From assembly GCA_016841425.1 (NCBI GenBank), contig JAENZE010000002.1:170548-234547 (forward strand): a stretch of DNA of 64,000 nucleotides. The letters run 5' to 3'. This stretch comes from Syntrophomonas sp. (lineage in GTDB: Bacteria > Bacillota > Syntrophomonadia > Syntrophomonadales > Syntrophomonadaceae). The translations under genes and the position numbers were made by a program. This document shows, piece after piece, positions 8,260 to 16,872 of the stretch; position 1 is the stretch's first letter; every line of letters starts with the position of its first letter. Below the pieces are notes generated by a model. The model did no database searches, was not told the DNA's origin, and saw only the letters and a program-made list of their open reading frames with translations.

Positions 8260-9150
8260 ATGATTGATCTCAAGTATCATATTGCTTCGATTGTTGCAGT
8301 CTTCCTAGCTCTGGGGCTGGGAGTTTTAATTGGCAGTACTATTGTGGGGGACGATTTGCTGGTTGATCAACAGCAGAAGATGATTGAACGTCTGGAAGAG
8401 CAATTTTATGGTTTGAAGGACCGCGAAGTTGAACTTCTGGCTGATAATGATTATAAGGAACAATTGATAAGTAATTACGAGAATTACAGCCAGGCTTTGC
8501 TTCCGGCTGTTGTGAGCGGGCGACTGGAAGAATATAAAGTAGCAATAATTGTTACTGGTGATAGTGAAATACCAGCGGGTATGATTAATGCCATTTCCAT
8601 GGCCGGGGCTCAGGTAGTGTCTAAAACAGTGCTTCTTTCCAATATGAAACTGGAGGATGAAGAGACCAGCAGTCGTATCAAAGAATATTACGGGCTTTCT
8701 AACAGTGAGAGTAAAGCTGCTGTCAGACAAAAGATTGCCGATAGTGTAGCCCAGGTTATTATGAATAAAGAAGAAGAAGGAACCATAGCATTTCTTCAGC
8801 AAAATAATCTGGTCAAATTTAGCGGAGCAAACGATATACCAATAAACGGGATAATAATTGTGGGTGGAGCTAATAATTTTAGTAATTGTTTTGTAGATGA
8901 TTTTGACGGCAGATTGATCGATAATTTCCTCCATGATGGTGCGAAGGTGTTTGGAGTTGAGGGAGTACAGGTAAACTATTCATATATAGGCATTTTTCAA
9001 GAATATAATATAAGCACTATTGATAATATAGATAAAAGCCCGGGACAGGTATCATTAATTTTGGCCATGGAAGGAGAAGCCGGCAATTATGGCATTAAGA
9101 CTACCGCTCAGAAATTTATGCCTACGATACCGGTTGATTATAAATTATAA
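8260..9150 (+). CDS. steB: SteB-like / MctB (DUF3186) family membrane protein
   Basis: The 296-aa product opens with a short cytoplasmic segment IDLKYH, a single N-terminal transmembrane helix (residues 8-28) and a coiled-coil-like stretch (about 33-70, EERLEEQ-type), followed by a soluble extracytoplasmic domain rich in Val/Ile strands. That order is typical of the MctB/SteB family, often labelled copper transporter although the clostridial members have no shown copper role. It is translated just after steA and partners it in many genomes. It probably forms an envelope-spanning scaffold with SteA; this is inference from the family, not seen here. Confidence 0.75.
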   Translation: MIDLKYHIASIVAVFLALGLGVLIGSTIVGDDLLVDQQQKMIERLEEQFYGLKDREVELLADNDYKEQLISNYENYSQALLPAVVSGRLEEYKVAIIVTGDSEIPAGMINAISMAGAQVVSKTVLLSNMKLEDEETSSRIKEYYGLSNSESKAAVRQKIADSVAQVIMNKEEEGTIAFLQQNNLVKFSGANDIPINGIIIVGGANNFSNCFVDDFDGRLIDNFLHDGAKVFGVEGVQVNYSYIGIFQEYNISTIDNIDKSPGQVSLILAMEGEAGNYGIKTTAQKFMPTIPVDYKL

Positions 9151-9163
9151 GAGGTAGATGAAG

Positions 9164-9841
9164 ATGAAGTCAGTTATGGCAGTAATTCCTGCCTTTAATG
9201 AAGAGGAAACTATAAAATCAACTATTACCGCTGTACAAAAAGTGGAAAGAATAAGCAAAATACTGGTGGTCGATGATGGTTCGAGGGATGGCACGGCTAA
9301 ACGGGCTCAAGAAGCTGGTGCACAGGTCCTCATCCTGGAACATAACTGCGGCAAAGGTGGAGCCATGAACCGGGCCGTGGAATTAGCAGATGCCGATATA
9401 GTGGTCTTTTTGGATGCTGATCTGGGTGAAACAGCGTCTCAGGCCAGTTTAATAATTGAGCCTGTTTTTAATGGAGAAACCGATTTGTGTATTGCTGCTT
9501 TCAGACCTCCGACGAAAAAAGGAGGCTTTGGTCTGGTCAAAGGAACCGCCCGCAGGGCTATACAAAAAATAGCCGATATAGAGCTTAATTCACCTTTGAG
9601 CGGACAGCGGGCTATGAGCAGGGAGGTGCTTATGACAGTAACTCCTTTCCATGAAGCATACGGAGTTGAGCTAGGTATGACATTAAATGCCCTGGCTAAT
9701 GGTTTCAGGGTTAAAGAAGTGCTTACCGAAATGAAACATAATGAAACCGGAAGAGATCTGCGCGGATTTATACACCGGGGCAAACAGTTCCTGGATGTAA
9801 TCAAGGTTATTAATCTTGAAAACAGGAGGCAAAGTATTTGA
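9164..9841 (+). CDS. Family 2 glycosyltransferase
   Basis: The 225-aa protein is a GT-A fold enzyme with the nucleotide-sugar motif VVDDGSRDGT (about residue 36), the DxD-type VFLDADLGE and a C-terminal acceptor region ending in RGKQFLDVIKVINLENRRQ. It lacks C-terminal membrane helices, unlike dolichol-phosphate-type transferases. Two ATGs (9158 and 9164) are possible; GAGG at 9151-9154 is 9 bases from 9164, which I chose. Its stop overlaps the start of the MraY-like gene, so the two are translationally coupled and likely build the same lipid-linked envelope glycan. Donor sugar and acceptor cannot be read from the sequence. Confidence 0.85.
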   Translation: MKSVMAVIPAFNEEETIKSTITAVQKVERISKILVVDDGSRDGTAKRAQEAGAQVLILEHNCGKGGAMNRAVELADADIVVFLDADLGETASQASLIIEPVFNGETDLCIAAFRPPTKKGGFGLVKGTARRAIQKIADIELNSPLSGQRAMSREVLMTVTPFHEAYGVELGMTLNALANGFRVKEVLTEMKHNETGRDLRGFIHRGKQFLDVIKVINLENRRQSI

Positions 9842-10689
9842 GTATATTTCTTGCAATAACGGCACTACTGGCTGGATTTGTTTTTGAGGCAGTAGTGCTG
9901 TATTTGTTATTGAATATGTTAAAAGATGCTGGAGCTGTAGGAAAGAATTATGCTGGCCAGGAAATTCCTGTAAGTACGGGCATCAGTTTCCCCATAGTTG
10001 TGCTTATCGTTTATCTGATCTATGGTTTCTTTTATCCTCATGATATTACAGCTAATGTATTCTTGATTGGAATTACCATGATATCCTTTTTGGGATTCAT
10101 TGATGATAGGTTAGGTACCAGAGATGTTACCGGCCTTAAGGGGCATCTTAAAGCACTACTGCAGGGTAGGCTTACGACTGGTGGTTTAAAGGCGGTCGGA
10201 GGAGGAATAATCGCTTTATATCTGGCAGTAAGCAGTCATACCGTCCTTACCGGAGAGATTATCCTGGATACTCTTATTATCGCCTTATTTACTAACATGC
10301 TAAATCTTCTTGATTTGAGACCAGGGCGAGCGATTAAAGGTTTTTTGGTGTTTTTTCTGATGATAGTAATTGCAGCATTAGGGCAGATTTCCTGGCTGTT
10401 TATGGGCCCGCTGCTTGGTGCCGTGATATATTATTTCCGGATAGATATAAAAGCAAGAGCTATGATGGGAGATGCGGGCTCAAATGTTCTGGGTCTAACC
10501 CTGGGATATTTATGTGTTATCAACCTAGGACTCATTCCAAGGATCTTTATCCTTCTTGGCCTGCTGACAGTACACATATATACCGAAAAATATTCCCTGT
10601 CCCAGACTATAGAACGGGTTCGCTGGTTGAGGATTCTAGATGAGCTAGGAAGGGGTCAAGCATATGATAAATCAGCAGAGGATAATTGA
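9838..10689 (+). CDS. MraY/WecA-like polyprenyl-phosphate sugar-phosphate transferase
   Basis: The 283-aa multi-pass membrane protein has hallmark cytoplasmic-loop motifs of the glycosyltransferase family 4 enzymes: FIDDRLGTRD (residues about 85-95), NMLNLLDLRPGRAIK and MMGDAGSNVLG. It is shorter than MraY itself (usually 320-360 aa), so it is a paralogue rather than the peptidoglycan enzyme. The expected reaction moves a sugar-1-phosphate from UDP to a polyprenyl phosphate in the membrane. Translation starts at TTG 9838, 8 bases after AGGAGG and overlapping the upstream stop. Such proteins commonly sit next to steAB in Firmicutes; the role there is not settled. Confidence 0.85.
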   Translation: MSIFLAITALLAGFVFEAVVLYLLLNMLKDAGAVGKNYAGQEIPVSTGISFPIVVLIVYLIYGFFYPHDITANVFLIGITMISFLGFIDDRLGTRDVTGLKGHLKALLQGRLTTGGLKAVGGGIIALYLAVSSHTVLTGEIILDTLIIALFTNMLNLLDLRPGRAIKGFLVFFLMIVIAALGQISWLFMGPLLGAVIYYFRIDIKARAMMGDAGSNVLGLTLGYLCVINLGLIPRIFILLGLLTVHIYTEKYSLSQTIERVRWLRILDELGRGQAYDKSAEDN

Positions 10690-11785
10690 AAATTTTGTTG
10701 CTATGGTAGAAATTGCATCAGTATCAAGTAAGGAAGGTAAGATAAGAGATTATCTGCTTGCTGAGTTTAGCGGGCGGGGACTGCAGGTGGAGGAAGACCA
10801 GGCCGGTGATTTGGTGAATGGTGAATCAGGAAATTTATTGGTAAAAATACCCGGGGTCGTGGATGGAGAAGCAATCCTGTTCGCAGCCCATATGGATACT
10901 GTCGAACCAGGTGAGGGAATCAAAGCTAGTATGGAAGATGGCATAATAAGAAGCAAGGGTGATACAATACTGGGTTCCGATGACAAGGCCGCTATTGCAG
11001 CCATAATTGAAGCGGTGGATGTTTTACGGGAGAATAAAATACCTCATGGGCCACTGGAGCTGCTGATCACAGTCTGTGAAGAACAGGGCTTAAAGGGGGC
11101 AAAAAGCTTTGATTTCAGCAGATTAAATTCGGTAATAGCTTATGCATTAGATGCCGGGGGGGAGCCGGGCAGCATTATAATACAATCACCCTGTCAGAAT
11201 GAGATCGAGTATAAGGTCTATGGAAAACCTGCTCATGCCGGCATGAATCCAGAGAAGGGCATTAACGCGATTCAAGCTGCAGCCGTAGCTTTATCAAGCA
11301 TGCCTTGTGGTCGTATTGACCAGGATACCACCTGTAACCTGGGTATTATTGAAGGAGGAACGGCTCGTAATATTGTAGCGGACTACTGCCATATTAAGGG
11401 CGAAGCAAGGAGTCTGATCCGTTCCAAGCTGGATGATATTACAGAATTACTAACAAATACCTTTATTGATGAGGTACAGAAACAGGGAGCCCGGGCTGAG
11501 GTAGATATTAAATTTTTATATCCTGAGATTAAACTTAGTCCAGAGGATCGGGTGGTAAAAACAGCAGTAAGGGCTATAGAATCTATTGGTTTAATACCCA
11601 GGTTGGAAAGCACTGGTGGCGGAAGCGATGCCAGTATCATACATGGAGCCGGAATCCCCTGTGTTAATCTCGGTATTGGAATGAGTAATGTACACACCTG
11701 TGATGAATATATTAGAGTAGCCGATTTAATTAAGGATGCCCAGATCGTGCTGTCTATAATCAGGGAAGTCTTAAAAGAAGGTTAA
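10664..11785 (+). CDS. PepT-like M20 peptidase
   Basis: The 373-aa product is a zinc-dependent M20-family aminopeptidase, close to the tripeptidase T subgroup. It shows the first metal site AAHMDTVEPG (near residue 70), the bridging-Asp region GSDDKAAIAA, the catalytic CEEQGLKGA Glu pair and the C-terminal STGGGSDASI and VHTCDEY segments. There is no signal peptide, so it is cytoplasmic. The gene overlaps the MraY-like gene by 26 bases and is followed after 15 bases by the DUF3866 gene, so it belongs to the steAB operon, although peptide turnover has no obvious link to envelope assembly. Confidence 0.88.
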   Translation: MINQQRIIENFVAMVEIASVSSKEGKIRDYLLAEFSGRGLQVEEDQAGDLVNGESGNLLVKIPGVVDGEAILFAAHMDTVEPGEGIKASMEDGIIRSKGDTILGSDDKAAIAAIIEAVDVLRENKIPHGPLELLITVCEEQGLKGAKSFDFSRLNSVIAYALDAGGEPGSIIIQSPCQNEIEYKVYGKPAHAGMNPEKGINAIQAAAVALSSMPCGRIDQDTTCNLGIIEGGTARNIVADYCHIKGEARSLIRSKLDDITELLTNTFIDEVQKQGARAEVDIKFLYPEIKLSPEDRVVKTAVRAIESIGLIPRLESTGGGSDASIIHGAGIPCVNLGIGMSNVHTCDEYIRVADLIKDAQIVLSIIREVLKEG

Positions 11786-11800
11786 ACAACGGAGGTACTC

Positions 11801-12898
11801 GTGATTGAATTTAAACGCGGTATAATCACCAGTGAACTGTTTTGTCGTCCCGGGATACAGGCTTTCCGGGTCCAGGTGGAAGGTAAAGAGGAAAAATGTA
11901 TAGTATACACTGAACTCAGCGGCAGTACCCAACCAGGTGATGAAGTGATAATAAATACTACTGCCATAACTCTAGGGTTGGGAACGGGTGGCTATCATTA
12001 TGTGATAGCAAATCTAAGCCATATAGAAAAGGATTTACAGCCAGGCGGGCATATAATGAAAATGCGTTATTCGCCTATGCAGGTTAAGGTTTTAAGCGTA
12101 GAAGAAGAAGATAGTCCCCACCACCAGGAAATGCTGGGAGCAGATTCCTTGGAAAAAACTCCGGTTCTGGTAGGGACACTGCATTCTATGCTAGCCCCTT
12201 TAGCTCTTTATCTTCATAGCAAAGGCTATAAAACGGCTTATTTAATGACTGATGGTGCAGCCTTGCCTATAGTATTCAGCAATACCGTTGATATTCTAAA
12301 AAGTAGAGGTATTATCTGTGGAAGTGTAACTACAGGACACTCTTTCGGGGGTGACCTGGAAGCAGTCAATGTCTATTCTGGCCTCTTAGCCGCTAAAAAA
12401 GTTCTGCAGGCGGACGTTATCATATGCACTATGGGACCAGGTATTGTAGGGACTGGAACCAAATGGGGTTTCACCGGTATCGAACAGGGTGACATTTTGA
12501 ATGCAGTCGAGGGCCTGCAGGGAACACCCATCGTGGTTCCCCGGATCAGCTTTGCCGATCCTCGGCCGAGACACAAAGGGATCAGTCACCATACCCTTAC
12601 GGTATTGAAAAGCGTGTGCCGGGTTAAAGCTATATTGCCCCTTCCTCAGTTGGAGGAAATTAAAATGAATTATATACTGGATCAGCTGCTCCAGCACAAC
12701 CTGCTGGACATATATAAATGCTGTCCAGAAGCGGTGGAGGGATTTCAGGCTCTATTGGAAGCGAGCAGCATGAGACTCTCTACTATGGGGCGCAGTATCA
12801 AGGAAGAGCCGGATTTTTTCATGGCGCTGGGAGCTGCTGCCCGGGTCGCAGAGCGGGTTTTGCAAGGAGAACAATTAAATCCTATCAAATATGCCTGA
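11801..12898 (+). CDS. DUF3866 family protein
   Basis: The 365-aa soluble protein matches what I know of the DUF3866 family, which is widespread in Firmicutes and Actinobacteria and has no assigned function. Recognisable segments are GLGTGGYHYVIANL (about residues 60-75), HIMKMRYSPMQ, SMLAPLALYL, TTGHSFGGDLEAVNV and TMGPGIVGTGTKWGFTGIEQG, with a conserved basic/His motif PRPRHKGISHHTLTVL near residue 248. The start is GTG 11801 behind GGAGG. As last gene of the steAB unit it keeps company with PepT and Nudix genes, an association seen often in clostridia. Confidence 0.8.
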   Translation: MIEFKRGIITSELFCRPGIQAFRVQVEGKEEKCIVYTELSGSTQPGDEVIINTTAITLGLGTGGYHYVIANLSHIEKDLQPGGHIMKMRYSPMQVKVLSVEEEDSPHHQEMLGADSLEKTPVLVGTLHSMLAPLALYLHSKGYKTAYLMTDGAALPIVFSNTVDILKSRGIICGSVTTGHSFGGDLEAVNVYSGLLAAKKVLQADVIICTMGPGIVGTGTKWGFTGIEQGDILNAVEGLQGTPIVVPRISFADPRPRHKGISHHTLTVLKSVCRVKAILPLPQLEEIKMNYILDQLLQHNLLDIYKCCPEAVEGFQALLEASSMRLSTMGRSIKEEPDFFMALGAAARVAERVLQGEQLNPIKYA

Positions 12899-12910
12899 CC
12901 TTGAGCCCTC

Positions 12911-13036
12911 TCAATTTAGATGCATTCTGAGATACTCTTTTAGTGTTAAGTCCAGGGGATAATCATTAAATATAGAAGGTAAGTCTTTTATTTTACCAAG
13001 AGCGGTTAATCCGTTAGCTTTAAATAACACTAGCAT
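12911..13036 (-). CDS. Small 41-aa protein of unknown function
   Basis: This ORF on the minus strand fits between the DUF3866 and Nudix genes. It starts at ATG (13034-13036) five bases after a GAGGTG ribosome site and encodes a 41-residue protein: hydrophobic start MLVLFKANG, then KIKDLPSIFNDYP, and a basic amphipathic end KEYLRMHLN. The strong ribosome site, unbroken frame and balanced composition argue that it is expressed. It is divergent from the Nudix gene, 60 bases away. I do not know the family. Confidence 0.5.
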   Translation of the reverse strand: MLVLFKANGLTALGKIKDLPSIFNDYPLDLTLKEYLRMHLN

Positions 13037-13095
13037 TTCATCACCTCTCTGGTAGTTTATGCACTGAATGGTAAAAATATGCAGGAGGTTTATTT

Positions 13096-13638
13096 ATGGA
13101 TTTTGAAGAAAAAACAATATCCTCCACCACCATATTTGATGGCAGAATCGTACGGCTTAGAGTTGACGATGTAAGCCTGCCAGATGGTGGTCAGAGCAAA
13201 AGAGAAATCGTTGAACATCCAGGTGCAGTGGCTATTTTAGCCTTGGATGAAGAGCACAACATCTGGATGGTCAGCCAGTACCGCAAAGCGGTAGAACAGG
13301 TGCTTATGGAAATACCAGCTGGAACTCTGGAAGATAACGAAGATCCTTTAGAATGCGCCCGAAGAGAATTGGCAGAGGAAACCGGCCTGATAGCAGCCGA
13401 GTGGAAGGAAATAATCAGCTATTATTGTGCTCCTGGATTTTGTGATGAAAAAACCGTCATCTATATAGCAACACAGCTGAGCAGGGGAAATGACCTGAGC
13501 CTGGACCAAGATGAATTCATAGAGGTAAGCAAAATGCCTCTGGAAACGGCTTATCAGCATGTTCTGAACGGGAATATAGTCGATGGTAAGAGCCTCATAG
13601 CTGTTCAATATGCTGTCCTGAATTATCTGGGAAAGTAA
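13096..13638 (+). CDS. nudF: Nudix hydrolase, ADP-ribose pyrophosphatase type
   Basis: The 180-aa product has a complete Nudix box: Gly76, Glu82 and REL-x-EE-x-G at residues 90-97, in the arrangement G-x5-E-x7-REU-x-EE-x-GU. The preceding QYRKAVEQVLMEIPAG strand is typical of ADP-ribose pyrophosphatases (NudF/YqkG), which split ADP-ribose to AMP and ribose 5-phosphate. The protein is cytoplasmic and of usual length. The start has AGGAGG eight bases upstream. The next gene begins one base after its stop codon, so it is cotranscribed with the endonuclease Q-like gene. Confidence 0.9.
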   Translation: MDFEEKTISSTTIFDGRIVRLRVDDVSLPDGGQSKREIVEHPGAVAILALDEEHNIWMVSQYRKAVEQVLMEIPAGTLEDNEDPLECARRELAEETGLIAAEWKEIISYYCAPGFCDEKTVIYIATQLSRGNDLSLDQDEFIEVSKMPLETAYQHVLNGNIVDGKSLIAVQYAVLNYLGK

Positions 13639-13639
13639 T

Positions 13640-14812
13640 ATGTTGAGTATTTATGGAGATCTGCACATCCATATCGGTGCTGCCGCTGGGCAGGCAGTCA
13701 AAATTACTGCCTCCCGCAGTCTGGATCTAAGAACCGTGCTTTTCCAGGATGCTCCCCGGAAGGGTTTGGATATGGTGGGAATTGTAGATGCCGGGACTTT
13801 GCCAGTAAGCTTTGAAATTGAGCAGATGATTTTATCCGGAGAAATTCGTGAACTGCAGCAAGGAGGATTTCTAGCCCGTAATGGAGTACTCTTAATAACG
13901 GCTTGCGAATTGGAGAGCCTGGAGGGAGTACACTGGCTTATTTTCCTGCCTTATCTTAAAAGCCTGAAAGAATTCCAACGATTCGTGCGCAGCCGGGTTA
14001 ATAATATGCAGCTTTCTACCCAAAGAACCCGGGTGAATGCTAGAGAAATGGTGAATTTGAGCCTTCTCTTGGATGGTATTTTATGTCCAGCTCATGCCTT
14101 TACTCCTCATAAGGGGGTTTATGGATTCTGGGTGGATAGGATGGCAGCAGTGATGAAAGAGGATTTGAAACAGATCAAGGTTATTGAGTTGGGTTTGAGC
14201 GCAGACACAGATATGGCTGATACTATTACAGAGACCCGTCAATTTACTTTTCTGTCCAATTCTGATGCGCATTCATCCGCCAATGTTGGTCGGGAATACA
14301 ATCTTTTCCGTATGCGGGCTAAGAATTTTGAAGAATTCAGGTATTGTGTGGAAAACAGCCAGGGGCGGAAAATAACCGCCAATTTTGGGATGGACCCACG
14401 ATTGGGTAAATATCATCGCAGTTATTGTCCGTCATGTGCCACTATTAGCACTGATGAACCACCTGTTTTGATCTGCGGTAAATGCGGCAGCGATAAAATG
14501 ATTATCGGAGTCTATGATCGCATCACCTCAATCAAAGACCGGGATCAACCCGCTCACCCTGTGGGAAGGCCTCCCTACTATTATAGGGTTCCCTTAAAAC
14601 AACTGCCCGGAGTAGGACCCAGGATGCATGAGAAATTGATTACTTACTTTGGTAATGAAATATATGTAATAGAAAAAGCGTCGGAGGAAGACATTACGCG
14701 TATAGCAGGAGAGGATATAGCTTCTATGATTATGAAAATGAGAAACTCACGTATGGAAATTGTCCCCGGCGGTGGAGGGCACTATGGAAAAGTTAAAAAG
14801 AATAGTCATTAG
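13640..14812 (+). CDS. Endonuclease Q-like PHP-domain DNA repair enzyme
   Basis: The 390-aa protein belongs to the TIGR00375/EndoQ group. Endonuclease Q nicks DNA 5' of deaminated bases such as uracil and hypoxanthine in archaea and some bacteria. A PHP metal-binding domain occupies residues 1-240 (DLHIH at 7-11, later PAHAFTPH and SNSDAHS); a zinc ribbon follows (CPSC and CGKC near 262-285); the C-terminus has a helix-hairpin-helix (LPGVGPRMHEKLITYFG). All three parts of the known enzyme are present. The next gene starts inside its 3' end. Assignment is by domain order; the substrate is known only for characterised members. Confidence 0.85.
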   Translation: MLSIYGDLHIHIGAAAGQAVKITASRSLDLRTVLFQDAPRKGLDMVGIVDAGTLPVSFEIEQMILSGEIRELQQGGFLARNGVLLITACELESLEGVHWLIFLPYLKSLKEFQRFVRSRVNNMQLSTQRTRVNAREMVNLSLLLDGILCPAHAFTPHKGVYGFWVDRMAAVMKEDLKQIKVIELGLSADTDMADTITETRQFTFLSNSDAHSSANVGREYNLFRMRAKNFEEFRYCVENSQGRKITANFGMDPRLGKYHRSYCPSCATISTDEPPVLICGKCGSDKMIIGVYDRITSIKDRDQPAHPVGRPPYYYRVPLKQLPGVGPRMHEKLITYFGNEIYVIEKASEEDITRIAGEDIASMIMKMRNSRMEIVPGGGGHYGKVKKNSH

Positions 14813-15443
14813 CTGTGATGCCAGCGGAGCATGGCAAGCTGCCCGTGAAGGCATGCTGGTCATGATCGTGGACGTTATTGATATGTCTACAACGCTGGAA
14901 AGTGCTCTGGATGCTGGAGCTCTGGCTGTGCTGGGATGCAGTCCAGATTATACCCGGGCTCCGGTGGAGGTCAACCCGGAGCAAATAGGCCAGAAAGCAG
15001 CCCGGCTATCCCGGGAAAATGATACCGGCATAATACTGGTGGCAGAACCACGGTCCGGAAGCGAAGCAGAACGAATGGCCCGATGCCAGAAAGTATTGAA
15101 GGGTATAGAGAAGGAAAAAGGGATGGTTGAAGCCATTCTTCCGAATATAGGAGCTGAAACACCTCGTATGGCAGACATGAAAAATCGGGTAGTAGTTGCC
15201 GTTACAGATACCGGAGGTGTGGCCTATGATGCGGCACACTTGATAAGTGAAAGAGTAATAACCGGTACTATTGCCCGTACTCTATCCCAAAAGGGGATGC
15301 AGCCTGCTCTTACCGCAGTAAAAAGAGCCAGAGAAGCTGTCCAGGTCACTGATCAAGGTATTGCTGTAATTGCCGCCAGCAGAAACTCTATGGAAGATAT
15401 GCTGGCTGCACAGTTCATCGCCAACCTATTACTACATCCATAA
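14784..15443 (+). CDS. ComB-like protein of unknown function
   Basis: The 219-aa soluble protein starts at ATG 14784, five bases after GGAGGG and inside the 3' end of the endonuclease gene (29-base overlap). It contains MIVDVIDMSTTLESALDAGA, which recalls the VVIDVLRATTT..AL..GA signature of ComB (2-phosphosulfolactate phosphatase), but the Arg of that signature is replaced by Met-Ser. It also has EPRSGSEAERMARC and VTDTGGVAYDAAH. Coenzyme M or sulfolactate genes are absent nearby, so ComB activity is unlikely. The translational coupling suggests a link with DNA repair or nucleotide metabolism, which is not demonstrated. Confidence 0.6.
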   Translation: MEKLKRIVISCDASGAWQAAREGMLVMIVDVIDMSTTLESALDAGALAVLGCSPDYTRAPVEVNPEQIGQKAARLSRENDTGIILVAEPRSGSEAERMARCQKVLKGIEKEKGMVEAILPNIGAETPRMADMKNRVVVAVTDTGGVAYDAAHLISERVITGTIARTLSQKGMQPALTAVKRAREAVQVTDQGIAVIAASRNSMEDMLAAQFIANLLLHP

Positions 15444-15482
15444 TGCGACAATCGAAGAACCGTCCCCTGTCGCACTGTCGCA
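15444..15482. repeat. REP-like palindromic fragment
   Basis: TGCGACA at 15444-15450 is followed by GAACCGTCCCC and then TGTCGCA twice (15468-15474 and 15476-15482). This GAACCGTCCCC/TGTCGCA type of sequence is common as scattered intergenic repeats in Firmicutes, often linked to REP-associated transposases. It touches the stop codon of the upstream gene. Confidence 0.45.
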
Positions 15483-15501
15483 CATTTGAGGGGGAGTTTG
15501 T

Positions 15502-16854
15502 TTGAAGCCTACATATATCATAGGACATAAGAATCCTGATCTGGATTCCATAGCCTCAGCAATCAGCTATAAGGTCTATAAGCAGAGCAGTGATGAGGGT
15601 TTATATATTGCTGCAGCAGCCGGGGAACTAAACGATGAAGCCAAATACGTTCTGGAACATCTGGAGTTTGAACCCCCATTGATATTAAAAAACGTGGGGA
15701 CGCGGGTGGAAGATCTGCTTGATGAAGAGGACTATCTTTATTTTACGGCTGACATGAGTATGACTGAGATAGGTAATCTAATGCGTAAAAACAACTTGAA
15801 GACAGTTCCAGTTTTGGGTGATCAGAAAAGATTCCTGGGATTGGTTACTATTGGAGATCTGGCTATGATTTTTTTGGAAAAACTGGGGACAGGCCACCAT
15901 TTGGATAGGAGTCCCCTGATCCTGCAAGAAATACTAGAGTTGAAAGTATCGAACATAATGAAAACCCATGATCTGATGTTATTCGAAAAAGACGAAACGG
16001 TAGAAGAGGCTAGAAAAAATATGATATCCACCCGATTTAGAAACTATCCCGTGGTAGATGAAAAGAATCATTATTTAGGTATGATATCCAGATATAATTT
16101 GCTGGAAATGAAAAGAAAGCAGTTGATTCTGGTTGACCATAACGAAAAAAAGCAGGCCGTTGATGGAGTGGAAGAAGCTGAAATAAGAGAGATTATAGAC
16201 CATCACCGGGTAGGTGATCTGCAGACTATATCTCCCATATATTTTCACAATGAGCCAGTTGGTTCAACCTGCACTCTGATTGCAGAAAAATACCTGGAAA
16301 ATGAGATTTACTGCAGCAAGAATCTTGCTGCATTAATGATGGCCGGAATACTAAGTGATACTATGCTTCTAAAATCACCGACCACCACGCCGAAGGATCA
16401 GCGTATAACCAGCAGGCTGCAGGAAATTTCAGGCTTCGAACCCCTTAGCTGGGGCAGGAAGATCTTCGAGATCACCAGGAACTGGGAGAGCATGAGTGAG
16501 GAAGACCTCATTAGTGAGGATTTAAAGGAGTACACTATCTTTGATGATACCTTTGCTATAGCACAGCTGGAAACTATTGATATAACAGGCATTGCGGCCA
16601 GGAAAAACAACCTGACCGAGAGCATGGAGTCAATTTGTGTCCGCAGAGGATATGTACTGCTGTGCTTGATGATTACTGATATTATGGAAGAAAAAACTGA
16701 AATGATAATAGTGGGGGACAAGAGGTCGGCGGCGGAGATGGCATTTGGGCAGTCTGCGGTTAATAACAGTATCATTCTTAAAGGAGTAATGTCCAGGAAA
16801 AAACAGGTAGTACCAGTGATATTTGAAGCTTTGAGAAAGCAGAGTCTGATATGA
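15502..16854 (+). CDS. ppaC: CBS-domain manganese-dependent inorganic pyrophosphatase (family II)
   Basis: The 450-aa protein splits pyrophosphate to phosphate in the cytoplasm. The DHH domain motifs are GHKNPDLDS (His9, Asp13, Asp15), a VDHNE segment and IDHHRVGD; the C-terminal DHHA2 domain ends in the substrate-binding GVMSRKKQVVP. Two CBS domains (about residues 70-210) are inserted between the first DHH motif and DHNE. Regulated members usually also have a DRTGG domain between the CBS pair; the short length here shows it is missing. CBS pairs bind adenine nucleotides, so activity is probably controlled by AMP/ADP. The start is TTG 15502 behind GGGGGAG. A strong terminator follows. Confidence 0.93.
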   Translation: MKPTYIIGHKNPDLDSIASAISYKVYKQSSDEGLYIAAAAGELNDEAKYVLEHLEFEPPLILKNVGTRVEDLLDEEDYLYFTADMSMTEIGNLMRKNNLKTVPVLGDQKRFLGLVTIGDLAMIFLEKLGTGHHLDRSPLILQEILELKVSNIMKTHDLMLFEKDETVEEARKNMISTRFRNYPVVDEKNHYLGMISRYNLLEMKRKQLILVDHNEKKQAVDGVEEAEIREIIDHHRVGDLQTISPIYFHNEPVGSTCTLIAEKYLENEIYCSKNLAALMMAGILSDTMLLKSPTTTPKDQRITSRLQEISGFEPLSWGRKIFEITRNWESMSEEDLISEDLKEYTIFDDTFAIAQLETIDITGIAARKNNLTESMESICVRRGYVLLCLMITDIMEEKTEMIIVGDKRSAAEMAFGQSAVNNSIILKGVMSRKKQVVPVIFEALRKQSLI

Positions 16855-16872
16855 ACATAAAAAGGACTAACA

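Noticed and set aside
8326..8934. 202-codon ORF on the minus strand of steB
   Set aside because: It is antisense to a well supported gene and has no ribosome site or recognisable domain.
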